This document shows, one piece after another, positions 53,701-64,000 of a DNA stretch of 64,000 nucleotides; position 1 is the stretch's first letter; every line of letters starts with the position of its first letter. Location: the NCBI GenBank assembly GCA_037577475.1, contig CM075190.1, forward strand, positions 1,002,001 to 1,066,000. The letters run 5' to 3'. The notes beneath the pieces are model-generated. The model was not told the origin of the DNA. It made no database searches and was given only the letters and a program-made list of their open reading frames with translations. Position numbers and translations under genes: made by a program. This DNA comes from Chaunax sp. Z400. Taxonomy: Eukaryota > Chordata > Actinopteri > Lophiiformes > Chaunacidae.

Positions 53701-56700
53701 TGTCATATCTCGGGAAAGGAAGGTCGCACAGACTCGGGACAAAGACTGGTGTTCTCAGAGACCACATAAACCCCTAGACGGACGTTGGTCCCGAGTCTCT
53801 ACGACCTTCCGTTTCCGAGATACACACATTCACTATAGGCGAACCAAACCCCATTCACTTCAATGGGAAAATAAACTTGAGTATAACTCGGGAACGGAAG
53901 GTCGTAGAGACTCGGGACCATGATCCGTCCGACATAATTCGTGGTCTCTGAACACGCCAGACTTCTCCACGAGTCTCTACGACCTTCCGTTCCCGAGATA
54001 CAGACATTCAAAATACGCCCCTACTGGACATGTCATATCTCGGGAAAGGAAGGTCGCACAGACTCGGGACAAAGACTGGTGTTCTCAGAGACCACATAAA
54101 CCCCTAGACGGACGTTGGTCCCGAGTCTCTACGACCTTCCGTTTCCGAGATACACACATTCACTATAGGCGAACCAAACCCCATTCACTTCAATGGGAAA
54201 ATAAACTTGAGTATAACTCGGGAACGGAAGGTCGTAGAAACTCGGGACCATGATCCGTCGGACATAATTCGTGGTCTCTGAACACGCCAGACTTCTCCCC
54301 GAGTCTCTACGACCTTCCGTTCCCGAGATACAAAAATTCCAAAAATCACCAAAAATACATGTCATATCTCGGGAACCGTAAGTCGTAGAGACTCGGTTTA
54401 CCCGCTGGCATTCTTGGAGACCCCATAAAACCATTGAAAGAGCTTATCCCCGAGTCTCTACGACCTTCCGTTCCCGAGATACAGACATTCAAAATACGCC
54501 CCTACTGGACATGTCATATCTCGGGAAAGGAAGGTCGCACAGACTCGGGACAAAGACTGGTGTTCTCAGAGACCACATAAACCCCTAGACGGACGTTGGT
54601 CCCGAGTCTCTACGACCTTCCGTTTCCGAGATTCACACATTCACTATAGGCGAACCAAACCCCATTCACTTCAATGGGAAAATAAACTTGAGTATAACTC
54701 GGGAACGGAAGGTCGTAGAGACTCGGGACCATGATCCGTCCGACATAATTCGTGGTCTCTGAACACGCCAGACTTCTCCACGAGTCTCTACGACCTTCTG
54801 TTCCCGAGATACAAAAATTCCAAAAATCACCAAAAATACATGTCATATCTCGGGAACCGTAAGTCGTAGAGACTCGGTTTACCTGCTGACGTTCTTGGAG
54901 ACCCCATAAAACCGTTGAAAGAGCTTATCCCCGAGTCTCTACGACCTTCCGTTCAAAAGTTACCAACCCGGGTAGGGCCCCGATTGAGTTTTTATCCCCT
55001 TAACCCTAACCCTAACCCTAAACCTAACCCCTAACCCACACTTGTCCGCGAGTCTCTACGACCTTCCGTTCCCGAGATACAAAAATTCCAAAAATCACCA
55101 AAAATACATGTCATATCTCGGGAACCGTAAGTCGTAGAGACTCGGTTTACCCGCTGGCATTCTTGGAGACCCCATAAAACCATTGAAAGAGCTTATCCCC
55201 GAGTCTCTACGACCTTCCGTTCCCGAGATACAGACATTCAAAATACGCCCCTACTGGACATGTCATATCTCGGGAAAGGAAGGTCGCACAGACTCGGGAC
55301 AAAGACTGGTGTTCTCAGAGACCACATAAACCTCTAGACGGACGTTGGTCCCGAGTCTCTACGACCTTCCGTTTCCGAGATACACACATTCACTATAGGC
55401 GAACCAAACCCCATTCACTTCAATGGGAAAATAAACTTGAGTATAACTCGGGAACGGAAGGTCGTAGAGACTCGGGACCATGATCCGTCCGACATAATTC
55501 GTGGTCTCTGAACACGCCAGACTTCTCCACGAGTCTCTACGACCTTCCGTTCCCGAGATACAAAAATTCCAAAAATCACCAAAAATACATGTCATATCTC
55601 GGGAACCGTAAATCGTAGAGACTCGGTTTACCTGCTGACGTTCTTGGAGACCCCATAAAACCATTGAAAGAGCTTATCCCCGAGTCTCTACGACCTTCCG
55701 TTCAAAAGTTACCAACCCGGGTAGGGCCCCCATTGAGTTTTTATCCCCTTAACCCTAACCCTAACCCTAACCCTAACCCCTAACCCACACTTGTCCGCGA
55801 GTCTCTACGACCTTCCGTTCCCGAGATACAGACATTCAAAATACGCCCCTACTGGACATGTCATATCTCGGGAAAGGAAGGTCGCACAGACTCGGGACAA
55901 AGACTGGTGTTCTCAGAGACCACATAAACCCCTAGACGGACGTTGGTCCCGAGTCTCTACGACCTTCCGTTTCCGAGATACACACATTCACTATAGGCGA
56001 ACCAAACCCCATTCACTTCAATGGGAAAATAAACTTGAGTATAACTCGGGAACGGAAGGTCGTAGAGACTCGGGACCATGATCCGTCGGACATAATTCGT
56101 GGTCTCTGAACACGCCAGACTTCTCCCCGAGTCTCTACGACCTTCCGTTCCCGAGATACAAAAATTCCAAAAATCACCAAAAATACATGTCATATCTCGG
56201 GAACCGTAAGTCGTAGAGACTCGGTTTACCCGCTGGCATTCTTGGAGACCCCATAAAACCATTGAAAGAGCTTATCCCCGAGTCTCTACGACCTTCCGTT
56301 CCCGAGATACAGACATTCAAAATACGCCCCTACTGGACATGTCATATCTCGGGAAAGGAAGGTCGCACAGACTCGGGACAAAGACTGGTGTTCTCAGAGA
56401 CCACATAAACCCCTAGACGGACGTTGGTCCCGAGTCTCTACGACCTTCCGTTTCCGAGATACACACATTCACTATAGGCGAACCAAACCCCATTCACTTC
56501 AATGGGAAAATAAACTTGAGTATAACTCGGGAACGGAAGGTCGTAGAGACTCGGGACCATGATCCGTTGGACATAATTCGTGGTCTCTGAACACGCCAGA
56601 CTTCTCCCCGAGTCTCTACGACCTTCCGTTCCCGAGATACAAAAATTCCAAAAATCACCAAAAATACATGTCATATCTCGGGAACCGTAAATCGTAGAGA

Positions 56701-58150
56701 CTCGGTTTACCTGCTGACGTTCTTGGAGACCCCATAAAACCGTTGAAAGAGCTTATCCCCGAGTCTCTACGACCTTCCGTTCAAAAGTTACCAACCCGGG
56801 TAGGGCCCCCATTGAGTTTTTATCCCCTTAACCCTAACCCTAACCCTAACCCTAACCCCTAACCCACACTTGTCCGCGAGTCTCTACGACCTTCCGTTCC
56901 CGAGATACAGACATTCAAAATACGCCCCTACTGGACATGTCATATCTCGGGAAAGGAAGGTCGCACAGACTCGGGACAAAGACTGGTGTTCTCAGAGACC
57001 ACATAAACCCCTAGACGGACGTTGGTCCCGAGTCTCTACGACCTTCCGTTTCCGAGATACACACATTCACTATAGGCGGACCAAACCCCATTCACTTCAA
57101 TGGGAAAATAAACTTGAGTATAACTCGGGAACGGAAGGTCGAAGAGACTCGGGACCATGATCCGTCGGACATAATTCGTGGTCTCTGAACACGCCAGACT
57201 TCTCCCCGAGTCTCTACGACCTTCCGTTCCCGAGATACAAAAATTCCAAAAATCACCAAAAATACATGTCATATCTCGGGAACCGTAAGTCGTAGAGACT
57301 CGGTTTACCCGCTGGCATTCTTGGAGACCCCATAAAACCATTGAAAGAGCTTATCCCCGAGTCTCTACGACCTTCCGTTCCCGAGATACAGACATTCAAA
57401 ATACGCCCCTACTGGACATGTCATATCTCGGGAAAGGAAGGTCGCACAGACTCGGGACAAAGACTGGTGTTCTCAGAGACCACATAAACCTCTAGACGGA
57501 CGTTGGTCCCGAGTCTCTACGACCTTCCGTTTCCGAGATACACACATTCACTATAGGCGAACCAAACCCCATTCACTTCAATGGGAAAATAAACTTGAGT
57601 ATAACTCGGGAACGGAAGGTCGTAGAGACTCGGGACCATGATCCGTCCGACATAATTCGTGGTCTCTGAACACGCCAGTTTTCTCCACGAGTCTCTACGA
57701 CCTTCCGTTCCCGAGATACAGACATTCAAAATACGCCCCTACTGGACATGTCATATCTCGGGAAAGGAAGGTCGCACAGACTCGGGACAAAGACTGGTGT
57801 TCTCAGAGACCACATAAACCCCTAGACGGACGTTGGTCCCGAGTCTCTAGGACCTTCCGTTTCCGAGATACACACATTCACTATAGGCGAACCAAACCCC
57901 ATTCACTTCAATGGGAAAATAAACTTGAGTATAACTCGGGAACGGAAGGTCGTAGAGACTCGGGACCATGATCCGTCGGACATAATTCGTGGTCTCTGAA
58001 CACGCCAGACTTCTCCCCGAGTCTCTACGACCTTCCGTTCCCGAGATACAAAAATTCCAAAAATCACCAAAAATACATGTCATATCTCGGGAACCGTAAG
58101 TCGTAGAGACTCGGTTTACCCGCTGGCATTCTTGGAGACCCCATAAAACC
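53700..58150 (+). repeat. Re-run of about 21.6-26.0 kb (offset 32099)
   Basis: T52, T53 and T54 repeat T21, T22 and T23 at a constant offset, with GTCGTAGAAACTC (54.23 kb), GTCGAAGAG (57.14 kb) and TCTAGGACC (57.85 kb). The jump in offset from the previous segment equals one 1560-bp unit plus one 330-bp A-B pair. CCCTAAACCTAACC near 55017 is private. CAGTTTTCTCC at 57.68 kb is absent from the equivalent place at 25.58 kb. Confidence 0.84.
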
Positions 58151-59652
58151 ATTGAAAGAGCTTATCCCCGAGTCTCTACGACCTTCCGTTCCCGAGATAC
58201 AGACATTCAAAATACGCCCCTACTGGACATGTCATATCTCGGGAAAGGAAGGTCGCACAGACTCGGGACAAAGACTGGTGTTCTCAGAGACCACATAAAC
58301 CTCTAGACGGACGTTGGTCCCGAGTCTCTACGACCTTCCGTTTCCGAGATACACACATTCACTATAGGCGAACCAAACCCCATTCACTTCAATGGGAAAA
58401 TAAACTTGAGTATAACTCGGGAACGGAAGGTCGTAGAGACTCGGGACCATGATCCGTCCGACATAATTCGTGGTCTCTGAACACGCCAGACTTCTCCACG
58501 AGTCTCTACGACCTTCCGTTCCCGAGATACAAAAATTCCAAAAATCACCAAAAATACATGTCATATCTCGGGAACCGTAAATCGTAGAGACTCGGTTTAC
58601 CTGCTGACGTTCTTGGAGACCCCATAAAACCATTGAAAGAGCTTATCCCCGAGTCTCTACGACCTTCCGTTCAAAAGTTACCAACCCGGGTAGGGCCCCC
58701 ATTGAGTTTTTATCCCCTTAACCCTAACCCTAACCCTAACCCTAACCCCTAACCCACACTTGTCCGCGAGTCTCTACGACCTTCCGTTCCCGAGATACAG
58801 ACATTCAAAATACGCCCCTACTGGACATGTCATATCTCGGGAAAGGAAGGTCGCACAGACTCGGGACAAAGACTGGTGTTCTCAGAGACCACATAAACCC
58901 CTAGACGGACGTTGGTCCCGAGTCTCTACGACCTTCCGTTTCCGAGATACACACATTCACTATAGGCGGACCAAACCCCATTCACTTCAATGGGAAAATA
59001 AACTTGAGTATAACTCGGGAACGGAAGGTCGTAGAGACTCGGGACCATGATCCGTCCGACATAATTCGTGGTCTCTGAACACGCCAGACTTCTCCACGAG
59101 TCTCTACGACCTTCCGTTCCCGAGATACAGACATTCAAAATACGCCCCTACTGGACATGTCATATCTCGGGAAAGGAAGGTCGCACAGACTCGGGACAAA
59201 GACTGGTGTTCTCAGAGACCACATAAACCCCTAGACAGACGTTGGGCCCGAGTCTCTACGACCTTCCGTTTCCGAGATACACACATTCACTATAGGCGAA
59301 CCAAACCCCATTCACTTCAATGGGAAAATAAACTTGAGTATAACTCGGGAACGGAAGGTCGTAGAGACTCGGGACCATGATCCGTTGGACATAATTCGTG
59401 GTCTCTGAACACGCCAGACTTCTCCCCGAGTCTCTACGACCTTCCGTTCCCGAGATACAAAAATTCCAAAAATCACCAAAAATACATGTCATATCTCGGG
59501 AACCGTAAACCGTAGAGACTCCGTTTACCTGCTGACGTTCTTGGAGACCCCATAAAACCCTTTGAAAGAGCTTATCCCCGAGTCTCTACGACCTTCCGTT
59601 CAAAAGTTACCAACCCGGGTAGGGCCCCCATTGAGTTTTTATCCCCTTAACC

Positions 59653-59684
<32 letters not shown>

Positions 59685-62415
59685 CTAACCCACACTTGTC
59701 CGCGAGTCTCTACGACCTTCCGTTCCCGAGATACAGACATTCAAAATACGCCCCTACTGGACATGTCATATCTCGGGAAAGGAAGGTCGCACAGACTCGG
59801 GACAAAGACTGGTGTTCTCAGAGACCACATAAACCCCTAGACGGACGTTGGTCCCGAGTCTCTACGACCTTCCGTTTCCGAGATACACACATTCACTATA
59901 GGCGAACCAAACCCCATTCACTTCAATGGGAAAATAAACTTGAGTATAACTCGGGAACGGAAGGTCGTAGAGACTCGGGACCATGATCCGTCGGACATAA
60001 TTCGTGGTCTCTGAACACGCCAGACTTCTCCCCGAGTCTCTACGACCTTCCGTTCCCGAGATACAAAAATTCCAAAAATCACCAAAAATACATGTCATAT
60101 CTCGGGAACCGTAAGTCGTAGAGACTCGGTTTACCCGCTGGCATTCTTGGAGACCCCATAAAACCATTGAAAGAGCTTATCCCCGAGTCTCTACGACCTT
60201 CCGTTCCCGAGATACAGACATTCAAAATACGCCCCTACTGGACATGTCATATCTCGGGAAAGGAAGGTCGCACAGACTCGGGACAAAGACTGGTGTTCTC
60301 AGAGACCACATAAACCCCTAGACGGACGTTGGTCCCGAGTCTCTACGACCTTCCGTTTCCGAGATTCACACATTCACTATAGGCGAACCAAACCCCATTC
60401 ACTTCAATGGGAAAATAAACTTGAGTATAACTCGGGAACGGAAGGTCGTAGAGACTCGGGACCATGATCCGTCCGACATAATTCGTGGTCTCTGAACACG
60501 CCAGACTTCTCCACGAGTCTCTACGACCTTCTGTTCCCGAGATACAAAAATTCCAAAAATCACCAAAAATACATGTCATATCTCGGGAACCGTAAGTCGT
60601 AGAGACTCGGTTTACCTGCTGACGTTCTTGGAGACCCCATAAAACCGTTGAAAGAGCTTATCCCCGAGTCTCTACGACCTTCCGTTCAAAAGTTACCAAC
60701 CCGGGTAGGGCCCCGATTGAGTTTTTATCCCCTTAACCCTAACCCTAACCCTAACCCTAACCCCTAACCCACACTTGTCCGCGAGTCTCTACGACCTTCC
60801 GTTCCCGAGATACAAAAATTCCAAAAATCACCAAAAATACATGTCATATCTCGGGAACCGTAAGTCGTAGAGACTCGGTTTACCCGCTGGCATTCTTGGA
60901 GACCCCATAAAACCATTGAAAGAGCTTATCCCCGAGTCTCTACGACCTTCCGTTCCCGAGATACAGACATTCAAAATACGCCCCTACTGGACATGTCATA
61001 TCTCGGGAAAGGAAGGTCGCACAGACTCGGGACAAAGACTGGTGTTCTCAGAGACCACATAAACCTCTAGACGGACGTTGGTCCCGAGTCTCTACGACCT
61101 TCCGTTTCCGAGATACACACATTCACTATAGGCGAACCAAACCCCATTCACTTCAATGGGAAAATAAACTTGAGTATAACTCGGGAACGGAAGGTCGTAG
61201 AGACTCGGGACCATGATCCGTCCGACATAATTCGTGGTCTCTGAACACGCCAGACTTCTCCACGAGTCTCTACGACCTTCCGTTCCCGAGATACAAAAAT
61301 TCCAAAAATCACCAAAAATACATGTCATATCTCGGGAACCGTAAATCGTAGAGACTCGGTTTACCTGCTGACGTTCTTGGAGACCCCATAAAACCATTGA
61401 AAGAGCTTATCCCCGAGTCTCTACGACCTTCCGTTCAAAAGTTACCAACCCGGGTAGGGCCCCCATTGAGTTTTTATCCCCTTAACCCTAACCCTAACCC
61501 TAACCCTAACCCCTAACCCACACTTGTCCGCGAGTCTCTACGACCTTCCGTTCCCGAGATACAGACATTCAAAATACGCCCCTACTGGACATGTCATATC
61601 TCGGGAAAGGAAGGTCGCACAGACTCGGGACAAAGACTGGTGTTCTCAGAGACCACATAAACCCCTAGACGGACGTTGGTCCCGAGTCTCTACGACCTTC
61701 CGTTTCCGAGATACACACATTCACTATAGGCGGACCAAACCCCATTCACTTCAATGGGAAAATAAACTTGAGTATAACTCGGGAACGGAAGGTCGTAGAG
61801 ACTCGGGACCATGATCCGTCCGACATAATTCGTGGTCTCTGAACACGCCAGACTTCTCCACGAGTCTCTACGACCTTCCGTTCCCGAGATACAGACATTC
61901 AAAATACGCCCCTACTGGACATGTCATATCTCGGGAAAGGAAGGTCGCACAGACTCGGGACAAAGACTGGTGTTCTCAGAGACCACATAAACCCCTAGAC
62001 AGACGTTGGGCCCGAGTCTCTACGACCTTCCGTTTCCGAGATACACACATTCACTATAGGCGAACCAAACCCCATTCACTTCAATGGGAAAATAAACTTG
62101 AGTATAACTCGGGAACGGAAGGTCGTAGAGACTCGGGACCATGATCCGTTGGACATAATTCGTGGTCTCTGAACACGCCAGACTTCTCCCCGAGTCTCTA
62201 CGACCTTCCGTTCCCGAGATACAAAAATTCCAAAAATCACCAAAAATACATGTCATATCTCGGGAACCGTAAATCGTAGAGACTCGGTTTACCTGCTGAC
62301 GTTCTTGGAGACCCCATAAAACCGTTGAAAGAGCTTATCCCCGAGTCTCTACGACCTTCCGTTCAAAAGTTACCAACCCGGGTAGGGCCCCCATTGAGTT
62401 TTTATCCCCTTAACC

Positions 62416-62447
<32 letters not shown>

Positions 62448-64000
62448 CTAACCCACACTTGTCCGCGAGTCTCTACGACCTTCCGTTCCCGAGATACAGA
62501 CATTCAAAATACGCCCCTACTGGACATGTCATATCTCGGGAAAGGAAGGTCGCACAGACTCGGGACAAAGACTGGTGTTCTCAGAGACCACATAAACCCC
62601 TAGACGGACGTTGGTCCCGAGTCTCTACGACCTTCCGTTTCCGAGATACACACATTCACTATAGGCGAACCAAACCCCATTCACTTCAATGGGAAAATAA
62701 ACTTGAGTATAACTCGGGAACGGAAGGTCGTAGAGACTCGGGACCATGATCCGTCGGACATAATTCGTGGTCTCTGAACACGCCAGACTTCTCCCCGAGT
62801 CTCTACAACCTTCCGTTCCCGAGATACAAAAATTCCAAAAATCACCAAAAATACATGTCATATCTCGGGAACCGTAAGTCGTAGAGACTCGGTTTACCCG
62901 CTGGCATTCTTGGAGACCCCATAAAACCATTGAAAGAGCTTATCCCCGAGTCTCTACGACCTTCCGTTCCCGAGATACAGACATTCAAAATACGCCCCTA
63001 CTGGACATGTCATATCTCGGGAAAGGAAGGTCGCACAGACTCGGGACAAAGACTGGTGTTCTAAGAGACCACACAAACCCCTAGACGGACGTTGGTCCCG
63101 AGTCTCTACGACCTTCCGTTTTCGAGATACACACATTCACTATAGGCGAACCAAACCCCATTCACTTCAATGGGAAAATAAACTTGAGTATAACTCGGGA
63201 ACGGAAGGTCGTAGAGACTCGGGACCCTGATCCGTCCGACATAATTCGTGGTCTCTGAACACGCCAGACTTCTCCACGAGTCTCTACGACCTTCTGTTCC
63301 CGAGATACAAAAATTCCAAAAATCACCAAAAATACATGTCATATCTCGGGAACCGTAAATCGTAGAGACTCGGTTTACCTGCTGACGTTCCTGGAGACCC
63401 CATAAAACCATTGAAAGAGCTTATCCCCGAGTCTCTACGACCTTCCGTTCAAAAGTTACCAACCCGGGTAGGGCCCCCATTGAGTTTTTATCCCCTTAAC
63501 CCTAACCCTAACCCTAACCCTAACCCCTAACCCACACTTGTCCGCGAGTCTCTACGACCTTCCGTTCCCGAGATACAGACATTCAAAATACGCCCCTACT
63601 GGACATGTCATATCTCGGGAAAGGAAGGTCGCACAGACTCGGGACAAAGACTGGTGTTCTCAGAGACCACATAAACCCCTAGACAGACGTTGGGCCCGAG
63701 TCTCTACGACCTTCCGTTTCCGAGATACACACATTCACTATAGGCGAACCAAACCCCATTCATTTCAATGGGAAAATAAACTTGAGTATAACTCGGGAAC
63801 GGAAGGTCGTAGAGACTCGGGACCATGATCCGTTGGACATAATTCGTGGTCTCTGAACACGCCAGACTTCTCCCCGAGTCTCTACGACCTTCCGTTCCCG
63901 AGATACAAAAATTCCAAAAATCACCAAAAATACATGTCATATCTCGGGAACCGTAAATCGTAGAGACTCGGTTTACCTGCTGACGTTCTTGGAGACCCCA
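58150..64000 (+). repeat. Re-run of about 30.4-36.2 kb (offset 27775)
   Basis: T55 to T60 repeat T28 to T33 with the same spacings (929, 1086, 749, 928, 1086). Shared are GTAAACCGTAGAGACTCCG, CCCTTTGAAAG, both heptamers, TACAACC, CCGTTTTCGAG and CATTTCAATGGG. It lacks the GGGTAAAT change of 30.6 kb, and has a private GACGTTCCTGG near 63386. Confidence 0.85.
63875..64000 (+). repeat. Right edge: partial C module
   Basis: The first 126 of about 151 bases of a C module follow a complete B (63697-63874). The array continues beyond the right edge. Confidence 0.93.

Larger units (their letters stand above)
1..64000. repeat. Composite higher-order satellite array with interstitial telomere repeats
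   Basis: The whole window is a head-to-tail array of four modules (A 152 bp, B 178 bp, C 151 bp, T 117 bp), each opening with the core CGAGTCTCTACGACCTTCCG. By count there are 119 A, 120 B, 116 C and 60 T, with no unrelated sequence between them. Spacing between successive B modules is 330 (B-A), 481 (B-C-A), 598 (B-C-T-A) or 749 bp (B-C-T-C-A), and these sum exactly across the window. Reading frames of 60-105 codons recur on both strands, overlap one another, often need a TTG start, and exist only because the repeat is homogeneous; I treat none as a gene. Subtelomeric location is inferred from the telomeric tracts; a large interstitial or pericentromeric block is the alternative. Confidence 0.97.

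Noticed and set aside
1..64000. CRISPR-like array, because a short partly palindromic repeat recurs at short intervals
   Set aside because: The intervening sequences are the same three or four loops and spacers throughout, units are 117-178 bp, telomere repeats are embedded, and there are no cas genes.
1..64000. tRNA, 5S or rRNA genes, or Pol III promoter boxes hidden in the modules
   Set aside because: I saw no cloverleaf-compatible segment, no convincing A-box/B-box pair and no rRNA landmark in any module.
1..64000. Bacterial or phage origin with operons and terminators
   Set aside because: There is no coding density and no ribosome binding sites. The inverted repeats lack T-tracts expected of terminators, and TTAGGG tracts indicate a eukaryote.

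Overview
The window is one uninterrupted, gene-free satellite array. I found no credible protein-coding gene, tRNA, rRNA or intact transposon on either strand. It is a eukaryotic, probably subtelomeric, composite satellite built from four module types. Each module starts at the same core, whose first bases read CGAGTCTCTACGACCTTCCG. Module A is 152 bp, B is 178 bp, C is 151 bp and T is 117 bp. T carries an interstitial run of vertebrate-type telomere repeat, written CCCTAA on the + strand. By my count there are 119 A, 120 B (first one partial), 116 C (last one partial) and 60 T. Distances between successive B modules take only the values 330, 481, 598 and 749 bp (plus or minus 1, 7 or 8 for known small indels), and their sum closes exactly over the window.

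Module order follows strict rules. A is always followed by B. B is followed by C (98 times) or A (22). C is followed by T (60) or A (55). T is followed by A (42) or C (18). A, B and C share one architecture: forward core, loop, inverted core, then a 55-bp spacer. The spacer of B is the reverse complement of the spacer of A in exact register, so each A-B junction is a long imperfect palindrome. T has only a truncated forward core, a short unique piece and the telomeric run.

Layout: 1-8166 is a roughly 2426-bp higher-order repeat (HOR). 8121-12738 is a 2309-bp tandem duplication. 12.7-17.5 kb is a 1409-bp HOR. 17940-21830 is a 1560-bp tandem repeat, about 2.5 copies, with no differences seen. 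21.8-27.4 kb is mixed. 27362-32889 is a 2764-bp duplication. 32890-41783 is a 4447-bp duplication. 41.8-45.1 kb is mixed. 45145-46704 is a mosaic block. 46705-49591 repeats 40698-43584. 49.6-64 kb is a shortened re-run of 15.6-36.2 kb. Several duplication edges fall in T modules or shared cores, as expected for unequal exchange.

Organism: TTAGGG-type telomere repeats and many module variants that are CpG transitions (CG to TG or CA) fit a vertebrate or another animal with methylated CpG. A ray-finned fish is only a guess. All 60 telomeric runs point the same way, so if this is subtelomeric the chromosome end is probably to the left. There is no gene system here; the interest lies in the repeat grammar, the palindromic construction, the embedded telomere tracts and the record of nested duplications.
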